Shown: piece by piece, positions 1 to 7,017 of the stretch
Numbering within the stretch: position 1 is the stretch's first letter
Layout of the letters: the number at the start of each line of letters is the position of its first letter
Assembly (NCBI GenBank): GCA_947453585.1
Contig: CANGHQ010000019.1
Coordinates: 1 to 11,831 of the forward strand
DNA length: 11,831 bases
Reading direction: 5' to 3'
DNA from: Burkholderiales bacterium
GTDB taxonomy: Bacteria; Pseudomonadota; Gammaproteobacteria; Burkholderiales; Burkholderiaceae_C
Notes under the pieces: model-generated
What the model saw: the letters and a program-made list of their open reading frames with translations, nothing else
Databases searched by the model: none
Told to the model about the DNA's origin: nothing
Translations under genes and position numbers: made by a program

Positions 1-2
1 TG

Positions 3-281
3 GGGCGGGCGCTGGCGATGGAGCCCCAAGTGTTGCTGCTGGATGAGCCTATGGCCGGCATGAATGTCGAGGAAAAGCAGGACATGTGCCGTTTTGTTCT
101 GGACGTGAACGACGAATTTGGTACGACCGTGGTGCTCATTGAGCACGATATGGGCGTGGTGATGGACATCAGCGACCGCGTGGTGGTGCTGGACTACGGC
201 AAAAAAATTGGTGACGGCACGCCCGACGAAGTGCGCAACAACGAAGACGTGATCAGTGCCTATCTTGGCACTTCACATTAA
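3..281 (+). CDS. livG: ABC transporter ATP-binding protein, LivG type (C-terminal part)
   Basis: This is the 3' end of a gene that begins before the window; the reading frame is open from base 3 and stops with TAA at 279-281. The visible part starts in the helix just after the ABC signature (RALAMEPQ), continues into Walker B (VLLLDEPMAG, with the catalytic Glu after the Asp) and then the H-loop (VVLIEHDMGVVMDISDRV). It ends with the usual C-terminal strand and helix (GDGTPDEVRNNEDVISAYLG). The Walker A and signature motifs lie upstream and cannot be checked. The IEHDM H-loop and the ending -VISAYLG are typical of LivG, which together with LivF energises a branched-chain-amino-acid-class importer on the cytoplasmic side of the membrane. 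The permease and binding-protein genes follow directly. The family call is secure; the substrate is not. Confidence 0.93.
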   Translation, partial: GRALAMEPQVLLLDEPMAGMNVEEKQDMCRFVLDVNDEFGTTVVLIEHDMGVVMDISDRVVVLDYGKKIGDGTPDEVRNNEDVISAYLGTSH

Positions 282-291
282 GGGTTTAGCT

Positions 292-1221
292 ATGGCTTTT
301 TTTCTTGAAACACTGCTCGGCGGCCTGATGGCCGGCATGCTGTATTCGCTGGTGGCGCTGGGCTTTGTGCTGATTTACAAGGCCTCTGGCGTGTTCAACT
401 TTGCCCAAGGCGCCATGGTGCTTTTTGCGGCGCTGGCCATGGCCCGTTTTGCCGAATGGATTCCTGCCGTGCTGGGCATCTCGGACCCGGTGCTCGCCAA
501 CCTGCTGGCCTTTGTTGGCGCGGGCCTGGTGATGTTTGCCGTGGCCTGGGTGATTGAGCGCCTGGTGCTGCGCCACCTGGTCAACCAAGAGGGCACTACG
601 CTGTTGATGGCCACCCTGGGTATCGCCTACTTTCTGGAAGGCTTGGGCCAGTCTTTGTTTGGCAGCAACATTTACAAGATCGACATCGGCATGCCCAAAG
701 ACCCGATGATGATTTTGGAAAAAACGTTTGACGGCGGCATTCTGATCAACAAGGAAGACCTGTACGCCGCCCTGATTGCGGCGGCATTGGTGGCCTTGCT
801 CAGCCTGTTTTTCCAAAAGACCGCCACCGGTCGCGCCTTGCGCGCTGTGGCTGACGACCACCAAGCAGCGCAAAGTATTGGCATTCCCTTGAACCGCATT
901 TGGGTGATTGTGTGGTGCGTGGCAGGCGTGGTGGCACTGGTGGCCGGGATGATCTGGGGCAGCAAGCTTGGCGTGCAGTTTTCATTGACCACCGTCGCAC
1001 TGCGCGCCTTGCCGGTGGTGATTTTGGGCGGCCTTACCTCGGTGCCCGGCGCCATTGTGGGCGGCCTGATCATTGGTGTGGGCGAAAAACTCTCTGAGGT
1101 CTATATCGGGCCCATGGTGGGCGGCGGCATTGAGATCTGGTTTGCGTATGTGCTCGCCCTGGGCTTCCTGCTGATTCGTCCCCAGGGACTGTTCGGCGAA
1201 AAGATCATTGACCGCGTTTGA
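292..1221 (+). CDS. livH: ABC transporter permease, LivH type
   Basis: A 309-residue integral inner-membrane protein, one of the two permease subunits of a Liv/HAAT-class importer. Hydrophobic helices run through the whole length. The family motif NFAQG is at about residues 36-40, and the conserved cytoplasmic coupling loop (GRALRAVADD, about 180-189, followed by AAQSIGIPLNRIW) contacts the ATPase. A glycine-rich segment (VILGGLTSVPGAIVGG) and a C-terminal RPQGLFG complete the LivH pattern. The ATG at 292 is preferred because AGGG (280-284) precedes it. An in-frame ATG at 256 would add 12 hydrophobic residues overlapping livG and has no matching ribosome site. The gene starts 10 bases after livG and is followed by livM after 9 bases, so the genes are co-transcribed. 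Length is normal for the family. Confidence 0.95.
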   Translation: MAFFLETLLGGLMAGMLYSLVALGFVLIYKASGVFNFAQGAMVLFAALAMARFAEWIPAVLGISDPVLANLLAFVGAGLVMFAVAWVIERLVLRHLVNQEGTTLLMATLGIAYFLEGLGQSLFGSNIYKIDIGMPKDPMMILEKTFDGGILINKEDLYAALIAAALVALLSLFFQKTATGRALRAVADDHQAAQSIGIPLNRIWVIVWCVAGVVALVAGMIWGSKLGVQFSLTTVALRALPVVILGGLTSVPGAIVGGLIIGVGEKLSEVYIGPMVGGGIEIWFAYVLALGFLLIRPQGLFGEKIIDRV

Positions 1222-1230
1222 GGATAAAAA

Positions 1231-2307
1231 ATGTTTTACAGAGAAAACGGCCAATTCAAAACCACCTACCGGGCGGACCAGCAGATTCTGCCGATTGCGC
1301 AGGACCGCGCAGCGCTGTTCGCAGTGCTGGCCATTGCCTTTGCCGTGGTGCCCGCAGTGGCCAGCGAATACTGGCTCACCAACATCCTGATTCCTTTTTT
1401 GATTTTTTCGCTGGCGGCTATTGGCGTGAATATCTTGGTGGGTTACTGCGGCCAGATCTCGCTCGGTTCGGGCGCCTTTATGGCGGTGGGTGCGTACAGC
1501 GCCTACAACTTCTTTGTCCGCATTGAGGGCATGCCACTGGTCGTGTCCTTGGTGTTGGGCGGCGTGTGCGCCATGATGTTTGGCATCTTGTTTGGGTTGC
1601 CTAGCCTGCGCGTCAAGGGCTTGTACCTGGCGGTGGCCACATTGGCCGCCCAGTTTTTTGCAGATTGGATGTTCTTGCGCATTCAATGGTTCACCAATTA
1701 CTCGACTTCGGGCTCGGTTTCGGTGTCCAATTTGCAAGTGTTTGGGGTGGCGCTCGACACGCCGCTGGCCAAATACCTGTTTTGCTTGGTCATGCTGGCC
1801 GTGATTGCCTTGTTGGCCAAAAACTTGGTGCGCGGTGCGGTGGGGCGTGAGTGGATGGCGATTCGTGACATGGACGTGGCCGCCGCCGTGATCGGCATAC
1901 GCCCCATGTTTGCCAAGCTCAGTGCGTTTGCGGTGAGTTCTTTTATCGTGGGTGTGGCCGGTGCCTTGTGGGCTTTTATTTACCTAGGCGCCTGGGAGCC
2001 AGCGGCGTTTTCGGTGGACCAGTCTTTCAAGCTCTTGTTCATGGTGATCATCGGCGGCATGGGCTCCATCATGGGTAGCTTTTTTGGTGCCGCCTTTATC
2101 GTTTTGTTGCCGATTTTTCTGAGCCAGTTTTTGCCGGCCGCTGCAGGCCTTTTTGGTGTTGAAGTTTCCACGGCTGGCATGTCGCACGCCGAGTTGATGG
2201 TGTTTGGGGGCTTGATTGTGTGGTTCCTGATTGTGGAGCCGCACGGTCTGGCCAAGCTCTGGTCGGTGGCCAAGCAAAAGCTGCGCCTTTGGCCTTTCCC
2301 CCATTGA
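1231..2307 (+). CDS. livM: ABC transporter permease, LivM type
   Basis: A 358-residue membrane permease, the partner of LivH in forming the translocation pore. After a polar N-terminal stretch of about 25 residues come repeated hydrophobic helices. The family-specific YCGQISLGSG motif sits at about 72-81, the ATPase coupling loop beginning GREWMAIRDMD at about 205, and MVIIGGMGSIMG near the C-terminus, with the closing VEPHGLAKLW. All are standard LivM landmarks. The ribosome site GAGG (1220-1223) overlaps the livH stop codon, so translation of the two permeases is probably coupled. The downstream gap of 48 bases before the binding protein is short and AT-rich. The product should sit in the inner membrane with LivH, LivG and LivF. 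The substrate cannot be read from the permease. Confidence 0.95.
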   Translation: MFYRENGQFKTTYRADQQILPIAQDRAALFAVLAIAFAVVPAVASEYWLTNILIPFLIFSLAAIGVNILVGYCGQISLGSGAFMAVGAYSAYNFFVRIEGMPLVVSLVLGGVCAMMFGILFGLPSLRVKGLYLAVATLAAQFFADWMFLRIQWFTNYSTSGSVSVSNLQVFGVALDTPLAKYLFCLVMLAVIALLAKNLVRGAVGREWMAIRDMDVAAAVIGIRPMFAKLSAFAVSSFIVGVAGALWAFIYLGAWEPAAFSVDQSFKLLFMVIIGGMGSIMGSFFGAAFIVLLPIFLSQFLPAAAGLFGVEVSTAGMSHAELMVFGGLIVWFLIVEPHGLAKLWSVAKQKLRLWPFPH

Positions 2308-2355
2308 ATGTTTGATTTTTCCCCGCGCTTCCATATTAATTAACAGGAGAAACCC

Positions 2356-3690
2356 ATGAAGCTTCGTAAATTCGCGTTGGCCAGTGTGCTGGCCGCCGTT
2401 GGCGCCTCTGCCCTGATGGCGGGCAATGCCCTGGCCCAAAACAAGGAACAGTACATTCCCGTGCTGTCCTACCGCACCGGCCCCTATGCGCCCAACGGCA
2501 TCCCCATTGCCAATGGCACCATGGACTACTACAAGCTGGTCAATGCGCGTGGCGGCGTCAACGGCGTCAAGATCTTGTTTGAAGAATGCGAAACCGGCTA
2601 CGACACCGCGCGCAGCGTGGAGTGCTACGAACGCCTGAAGGGCAAGAACGGTGGCGCTTCCGTCATCCAGCCCTGGTCTACCGGCGCTACGTTTGCCATC
2701 ACCGAAAAAGCCCCTGGCGACAAAATCCCAATCGTGACCTTGGGCTATGGCCGCAGCGAGAGCGCGGACGGCACCGTCTTTAAGTGGAACTTCCCCCTGG
2801 CTGGCAACTACTGGGTGGCCGGTGACGTGATCATCCAGGCCATTGGCAAGCGCGAAGGTGGCTTGGACAAGCTCAAGGGCAAGAAGATCGCCTTGGTTTA
2901 CCACGACAGTCCGTTTGGAAAAGAGTCGCTGCCGATTCTGCAAGAGCGTGCGCAAGCCCATGGTTTTGAGCTGCAGCTCCTGCCTGTGACCGCGCCTGGC
3001 GTGGAACAAAAAGCCACTTGGCTGCAAGTGCGCCAGTCGCGCCCCGATTACACGATTCTGTGGGGCTTTGGCGTGATGAATTCCACCGCCCTCAAAGAGG
3101 CGCAAGCGACCGGTTACCCCCGCGAAAAGATGTACGGCGTGTGGTGGTCGGGTGCTGAGCCTGATGTGCAAGACGTAGGCGCTGGTGCCAAGGGCTACAA
3201 CTCGGTGGTGCTGCAAAGCAGCGCCGACTTCAACGCCAAAGTAACCAAGGAAGCCCTGGCCACCCTGCATGCCAAGGGCCAAGGCACCGGACCCAAAGAA
3301 GAAGTCGGCCAAGTGCTGTACCTGCGCGGCGCCATGAGCGCGATGCTGACCGTCGAGGGCATCCGTGCTGCCCAAGAGCGTTTTGGCAAAGGCAAGGTCA
3401 TGACTGGCGAGCAAGTGCGCTGGGGCCTGGAAAACCTGAACCTGACCCAACCCAAGCTTGACGCTCTGGGCTTTGGCGGCGTCCTGCGCCCCATCAGCAC
3501 CTCGTGCGCCGACCACATGGGTGCTTCTTGGGCGCGTATCCACACCTGGGACGGCAAGGCTTGGAACATCTCTTCCGACTGGATGCAGGGCGACGAGCAA
3601 ATCATCAAGCCCATGGTCAAGGCACAAGCGGCCAAATACGCCGCCGAGAAGAAGCTGACACCGCGCACCCCGGCGGATTGCCAGTCCTAA
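2356..3690 (+). CDS. Periplasmic substrate-binding protein of the Liv-class importer
   Basis: A 444-residue secreted receptor of the periplasmic-binding-protein type I fold (LivK-like, Peripla_BP_6 class). A clear Sec signal peptide covers residues 1-27: basic start MKLRKF, hydrophobic core, and NALA before a likely cut at A27/Q28. No lipobox cysteine is seen. The mature protein starts with the ligand-domain strand YIPVLSYRTGPYAPNG. Other landmarks are VIQPWSTGATFAITEKAP, IALVYHDSPFGKESL and DYTILWGFGVMNSTAL. Cys78 and Cys90 form a close pair, with two more cysteines near the C-terminus; disulfides are possible in the periplasm. It is longer than classical LivK (about 370 residues) and matches the longer receptors found beside PaaK-like ligases in Burkholderiales, as far as I recall. 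A strong ribosome site AGGAG (2345-2349) six bases before ATG suits an abundant receptor. I leave the symbol blank because the ligand is uncertain. Confidence 0.93.
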   Translation: MKLRKFALASVLAAVGASALMAGNALAQNKEQYIPVLSYRTGPYAPNGIPIANGTMDYYKLVNARGGVNGVKILFEECETGYDTARSVECYERLKGKNGGASVIQPWSTGATFAITEKAPGDKIPIVTLGYGRSESADGTVFKWNFPLAGNYWVAGDVIIQAIGKREGGLDKLKGKKIALVYHDSPFGKESLPILQERAQAHGFELQLLPVTAPGVEQKATWLQVRQSRPDYTILWGFGVMNSTALKEAQATGYPREKMYGVWWSGAEPDVQDVGAGAKGYNSVVLQSSADFNAKVTKEALATLHAKGQGTGPKEEVGQVLYLRGAMSAMLTVEGIRAAQERFGKGKVMTGEQVRWGLENLNLTQPKLDALGFGGVLRPISTSCADHMGASWARIHTWDGKAWNISSDWMQGDEQIIKPMVKAQAAKYAAEKKLTPRTPADCQS

Positions 3691-3702
3691 TCTGACTGCT
3701 TT

Positions 3703-3722
3703 GGTGGCTCTGCGGAGCCGCC
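3703..3722 (+). promoter_or_regulatory. Hairpin 1 just after the binding-protein gene
   Basis: GGTGGCTC (3703-3710) pairs with GAGCCGCC (3715-3722) around a TGCG tetraloop, giving 8 pairs including one G-T wobble. It lies 12 bases after the binding-protein stop. There is no T-run after it, so it is not a standard intrinsic terminator. A 3' stabilising or attenuating hairpin that keeps receptor mRNA in excess over livF mRNA is the likeliest role; this is inferred. Confidence 0.55.
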
Positions 3723-3767
3723 AATCCTCAGCGCGGCGCTGTACTAGGTGCTGGTGCTGAGGATTGG
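3721..3767 (+). promoter_or_regulatory. Long inverted repeat ending next to the livF ribosome site
   Basis: CCAATCCTCAGC (3721-3732) is the exact reverse complement of GCTGAGGATTGG (3756-3767). The stem has 12 perfect pairs, extendable by one G-T and one C-G pair over a 19-base loop. Its 5' arm shares bases 3721-3722 with hairpin 1, so the two compete at their junction. The 3' arm ends one base before the GAAGG ribosome site (3769-3773) of livF. No U-tract follows, so it is unlikely to be a simple terminator. It could limit translation of livF or protect the upstream mRNA. Confidence 0.65.
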
Positions 3768-3781
3768 TGAAGGCAAAAATT

Positions 3782-4591
3782 ATGGACGCTCAAAAAATCG
3801 TACTCAACGTCAATGGCATTGAAGTCATTTACAACCACGTCATCCTGGTGCTCAAGGGGGTTTCCCTGCAAGTGCCCGAGGGGGGCATTGTGGCCATCCT
3901 GGGCGGCAACGGCGCGGGCAAAACCACGACGCTGCGCGCCATCAGCAATTTGCTGGCCGGTGAACGCGGCGCTGTGACCAAGGGCAGCATTGAGCTGCGC
4001 GGCGAACGTATCGAGAACCTGTCGCCCGCCGACCTGGTGCAGCGCGGCGTGGTGCAGGTGATGGAGGGGCGCCACTGCTTCGCCCACCTGACCATCGAAG
4101 AAAACCTGCTGACCGGCGGTTACACCCGCAAAAACAAGGCGGAGGTGGAGGCGAATCTGGAAAAGGTGTACGCCTACTTTCCGCGCCTGAAGACGCGGCG
4201 CGCCAGCCAGGCGGCGTATACGTCTGGCGGCGAACAGCAGATGTGCGCCATTGGCCGCGCACTGATGGCCAACCCCAGCATGGTACTGCTCGACGAGCCG
4301 TCCATGGGGCTGGCGCCACAAATCGTGGAAGAGGTGTTTGAGATCGTCAAAGACCTCAACGCCAAAGAAAAAGTCACCTTTTTGCTGGCTGAGCAAAACA
4401 CCAATATGGCGCTGCGCTACGCCGACTACGGCTACATCATGGAATCGGGCCGGGTGGTGATGGACGGCGCGGCCAGCGACCTGGCGAGCAACGAAGACGT
4501 CAAGGAGTTTTACCTAGGCGTGGGCGGCGGCGAGCGCAAGAGTTTCAAAGACGTCAAAAGCTACAAACGGCGCAAGCGCTGGCTGGCATAA
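3782..4591 (+). CDS. livF: ABC transporter ATP-binding protein, LivF type
   Basis: A 269-residue ATPase, the second nucleotide-binding subunit of the importer. Walker A is GGNGAGKTT at residues 41-49. The Q-loop region reads VQVMEGRHCFAHLTIEENLL. The signature is TSGGEQQ (Thr where LSGGQ has Leu), followed by RALMANPSMVLLDEPSMGLAP with Walker B and the catalytic Glu. The switch region LLAEQNTNMALRYADYGYIME, with Gln-Asn rather than the usual His, is normal for LivF. The ATG at 3782 is chosen because GAAGG (3769-3773) lies eight bases ahead. TTG 3764 and GTG 3767 are in frame but fall in the inverted repeat and lack a ribosome site. The C-terminus carries an unusually basic extension (KDVKSYKRRKRWLA) beyond the standard LivF end. 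The next gene starts 18 bases later. Confidence 0.94.
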   Translation: MDAQKIVLNVNGIEVIYNHVILVLKGVSLQVPEGGIVAILGGNGAGKTTTLRAISNLLAGERGAVTKGSIELRGERIENLSPADLVQRGVVQVMEGRHCFAHLTIEENLLTGGYTRKNKAEVEANLEKVYAYFPRLKTRRASQAAYTSGGEQQMCAIGRALMANPSMVLLDEPSMGLAPQIVEEVFEIVKDLNAKEKVTFLLAEQNTNMALRYADYGYIMESGRVVMDGAASDLASNEDVKEFYLGVGGGERKSFKDVKSYKRRKRWLA

Positions 4592-4609
4592 ACCCTTAAA
4601 GGAAATCGC

Positions 4610-5863
4610 ATGTCAGACCATTACGACGCGCTTGAACAGCGCGCCCCTGCCGCGCGCGAGGCCGCCTTGTTGGCCGCCTTGCCCGCGCACATTGCCCACG
4701 CCAAGGCGCAGGCCCCGGCCTTTGCGCAGTCGCTGGCGCACATTGACGCTGCTGCCATCACCACGCGGGAAGCCTTGGCCACGCTGCCGGTGATTCGCAA
4801 ACACGCGTTGCTGGAACAGCAAAAAGCCGCGCGCGCGTCGGGCGGCAATGTGTTTGGCGGCTTTAGCGCTCTGGGTTTTGGCGCGTCCATGTCGCGCGTG
4901 TTTGCCAGCCCCGGCACGATTTACGAGCCCGAAGGGCGGGGCGCTGACTACTGGCGCATGGCACGAGCCATGTTTGCCGCCGGCTTTCGCGGTGGCGAAC
5001 TGATCCACAACTGTTTTAGCTACCACTTCACCCCGGCGGGGTCGATGATGGAAACTGGCGCCCACGCGCTGGGGTGCACCGTGTTTGCCGGTGGCACAGG
5101 CCAGACCGAGCAGCAGGTGAGCGCCATGGCCGAGCTGCAACCGGCGGGCTATATCGGCACGCCCAGTTTTCTGAAAATCATCCTGGAAAAAGCCCTGGAA
5201 CTCGGAATTCCCGTGCCCAGCCTGCGCAAAGCGCTGGTTTCAGGCGAGGCCTTTCCCCCTTCTTTGCGCGACTGGATGACGGCCCACGGCGTGGACGCCT
5301 ACCAGTGCTACGCCACCGCCGATGTGGGCCTGATCGCTTATGAGACCGCCGCCCGCCAGGGCCTGGTGGTGGATGAAGGCGTGATCCTCGAGATCGTGCG
5401 CCCCGGCACCGGCGACCCGGTGGCGGTGGGCGAAGTGGGCGAGGTGGTGGTCACCACGCTCAACCCCGCCTATCCCTTGATTCGCTTTGGCACGGGCGAC
5501 TTGTCGGCCATATTGGCCGGGCCATGCCCCACCGGGCGCAGTAATTTGCGCATCAAGGGCTGGATGGGCCGCGCCGACCAGACCACCAAGATTCGGGGCA
5601 TGTTTGTGCATCCCGAGCAGGTGGACCAGATCGCCAAGCGCTTTCCAGAAGTGCTGCGCGCGCGCCTGGTGGTCAGCGGCGCCATGGCGCAAGACGTGAT
5701 GACGCTCAAGGTGGAAAGCGGTTCTGCCGCCGACGGCCTGGCTGAGCGCCTGGCCGAAGCAGTGCGCGACGTGACCAAGCTGCGCGCAGCGGTGGAACTG
5801 GGCGCCCCAGGCAGCCTGCCTAATGACGGCAAGGTGATTGAGGACGCGCGCAGCTACCAGTAA
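4610..5863 (+). CDS. PaaK-like adenylate-forming enzyme (phenylacetate-CoA ligase family)
   Basis: A 417-residue member of the AMP-forming acyl-CoA ligase superfamily, closest in layout to phenylacetate-CoA ligase. Recognisable motifs are CYATADVGLIAYE (from about 233, equivalent to A5), LIRFGTGDLS (about 290-299, A7, with the ribose-binding Asp), RIKGWMGRADQTTKIRGMFV (A8 hinge) and the C-terminal catalytic Lys in NDGKVIEDAR (Lys408, A10). The phosphate-binding loop, usually SSGTTGKP, reads ASPGTIYEPEG at 99-109, so the Thr/Ser-Gly-rich loop is only partly kept. The protein has about the family length. It follows livF by 18 bases with AAAGGAAA as ribosome site and is the last gene of the transport operon. 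A plausible role is activation of the imported acid to its CoA thioester in the cytoplasm. The true substrate, and whether the altered loop still supports adenylation, are unknown. Confidence 0.85.
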   Translation: MSDHYDALEQRAPAAREAALLAALPAHIAHAKAQAPAFAQSLAHIDAAAITTREALATLPVIRKHALLEQQKAARASGGNVFGGFSALGFGASMSRVFASPGTIYEPEGRGADYWRMARAMFAAGFRGGELIHNCFSYHFTPAGSMMETGAHALGCTVFAGGTGQTEQQVSAMAELQPAGYIGTPSFLKIILEKALELGIPVPSLRKALVSGEAFPPSLRDWMTAHGVDAYQCYATADVGLIAYETAARQGLVVDEGVILEIVRPGTGDPVAVGEVGEVVVTTLNPAYPLIRFGTGDLSAILAGPCPTGRSNLRIKGWMGRADQTTKIRGMFVHPEQVDQIAKRFPEVLRARLVVSGAMAQDVMTLKVESGSAADGLAERLAEAVRDVTKLRAAVELGAPGSLPNDGKVIEDARSYQ

Positions 5864-5871
5864 CGCAATGC

Positions 5872-5886
5872 GGCGCGCAGCGTGCC
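5872..5886 (+). terminator. Weak GC-rich hairpin after the transport operon
   Basis: GGCGCG (5872-5877) pairs with CGTGCC (5881-5886), with one G-T wobble and a three-base loop, eight bases after the ligase stop codon. No T-run follows, so intrinsic termination would be poor. It may end the operon with Rho or act as a 3' stabiliser. Confidence 0.25.
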
Positions 5887-5990
5887 TTGGTCGCGGTATG
5901 TTTCGAATGTGCCGACGATCTGGGTACTTACACGGATAGGCAAGTCGCCCAATGGCGCTAGACTGCGCTTTTACTGTTCTGGAGCTTTCG

Positions 5991-6962
5991 ATGAAAAAAC
6001 TGGTCGCCCTTGTGGCCGCACTGTCCGCTGTTTTCGCTTTCGCCGACACTTATCCCTCTAAAACCATTTCGATCGTGGTGCCCTTCGCGGCCGGCGGACC
6101 CACCGACCGGGTTGCGCGCGATCTGGCCGAGGCCATGCGCAAACCGCTGGGTGATGTGACCATCGTAGTGGACAACGTGCTGGGTGCGGGTAGCTCCATC
6201 GGCTCCAACCGGGTCGCCAAGGCTGCGCCCGATGGCTACACCATTTTGCTCAACCACATCGCCATGGCGACCATGCCAAATTTGTTGCGCAACATGCCTT
6301 TCAAGGTTGACACCGATTTTGAATACTTGGGCATGATCAATGAAGTGCCCATGACCGTTATCGCCCGCCCCACCATGCCGGCGAAGAATTTCAAGGAATT
6401 TCGCGACTGGCTCAACGCCAACAAGGGCAAGATCAATCTGGGTAATGCAGGGATTGGTTCGGCCTCGCACCTGTGCGGCCTGATGTTCCAAAACGCACTG
6501 CAAATCGACATGACCGCCATTCCCTACAAGGGCACCGCACCTGCCATGGTCGATCTGATGGGCGGTCAAATTGACCTGATGTGCGACCAGACCACCAACA
6601 CCACTGCGCAAATCGAAGCGAAAAAGGTGATCGCCTATGGCGTGACTACTTCCAAGCGTCTGACCACTCCCGCGCTCAAAGACCTGCCGACCTTGCAAGA
6701 GGACGGGCTCAAAGGCTTTGACGTGAGCATTTGGCACGGCCTGTACGCTCCCAAGGGAACGCCAGCCGACGTGGTGGCAAAAATCAATCGCGCCCTGAAA
6801 CTGGCCCTGAAAGATCCTGATTTCATCAAGAAGCAGGAAGCCCTGGGCGCCGTCATCATCAACGACAAACGGGTGGAGCCCGCCGAGCACAAGAAGTTTG
6901 TGGCCGCCGAAATCGCCAAGTGGAGCCCAGTGATTGCGGCTGCCAAGGAATACATCGACTAA
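5991..6962 (+). CDS. Bug/TctC-family periplasmic solute receptor
   Basis: A 323-residue secreted receptor of the tripartite tricarboxylate transporter receptor family (Bug, TctC). The Sec signal peptide is MKKLVALVAALSAVFAFA, with cleavage likely before Asp19. The mature start YPSKTISIVVPFAAGGPTD is the family hallmark, followed by APDGYTILL, a lid segment with INLGNAGIGSASHLCG, VPYKGTAPAMVDLMGGQIDL-like residues (here IPYKGTAP...), and the final domain WHGLYAPKGTPADVVAKIN. The ATG at 5991 has GGAG (5981-5984) six bases ahead and gives a proper signal peptide. An in-frame ATG at 5952 would add 13 non-signal residues. No tctA or tctB membrane gene is beside it, so it is an orphan receptor, as is common in Burkholderiales where such genes have expanded. 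The ligand is probably a carboxylate but cannot be told from sequence. A 127-base gap and a strong terminator make it a single-gene unit. Confidence 0.92.
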   Translation: MKKLVALVAALSAVFAFADTYPSKTISIVVPFAAGGPTDRVARDLAEAMRKPLGDVTIVVDNVLGAGSSIGSNRVAKAAPDGYTILLNHIAMATMPNLLRNMPFKVDTDFEYLGMINEVPMTVIARPTMPAKNFKEFRDWLNANKGKINLGNAGIGSASHLCGLMFQNALQIDMTAIPYKGTAPAMVDLMGGQIDLMCDQTTNTTAQIEAKKVIAYGVTTSKRLTTPALKDLPTLQEDGLKGFDVSIWHGLYAPKGTPADVVAKINRALKLALKDPDFIKKQEALGAVIINDKRVEPAEHKKFVAAEIAKWSPVIAAAKEYID

Positions 6963-6979
6963 GCCACACGATTCACGCG

Positions 6980-6998
6980 GCAACAGCGTGGCTGTTGC
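6980..6998. repeat. Short inverted repeat after tctC
   Basis: GCAACAG (6980-6986) and CTGTTGC (6992-6998) are perfect reverse complements around CGTGG. The repeat lies 17 bases after the tctC stop and ahead of the stronger terminator at 7018. There is no T-run on either side, so I regard it as an accessory RNA hairpin at most. Confidence 0.4.
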
Positions 6999-7017
6999 GC
7001 TGCCAATCCCCTCCAGC

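Noticed and set aside
2336..2343. Palindrome TTAATTAA before the binding-protein gene
   Set aside because: It is short, in a small AT-rich patch just ahead of the ribosome site. Such palindromes arise by chance and there is no second copy.
1984..3627. A 547-codon open frame on the minus strand opposite livM and the binding-protein gene
   Set aside because: It lies antisense to two well-supported transporter genes, shows no family motif, is rich in His, Gln and Arg as expected from the complement of GC-biased codons, and spans the livM/receptor gap. It is a shadow frame.
5845..5881. Repeat of GCGCGCAGC at the end of the ligase gene and just after it
   Set aside because: Short repeats of this composition are expected in GC-rich DNA. 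There is no sign of an attachment site or duplication beyond these nine bases.
5927..5964. Possible sigma-70 promoter for the Bug receptor (TTACAC and TAGACT)
   Set aside because: The spacing between the boxes is 25 bases, far from the normal 16-18, and the boxes match poorly. A promoter should exist in this gap, but I cannot place it.
5240..6049. A 269-codon minus-strand open frame across the ligase end and the receptor start
   Set aside because: It crosses a gene boundary on the other strand, resembles no family and has shadow-type composition.
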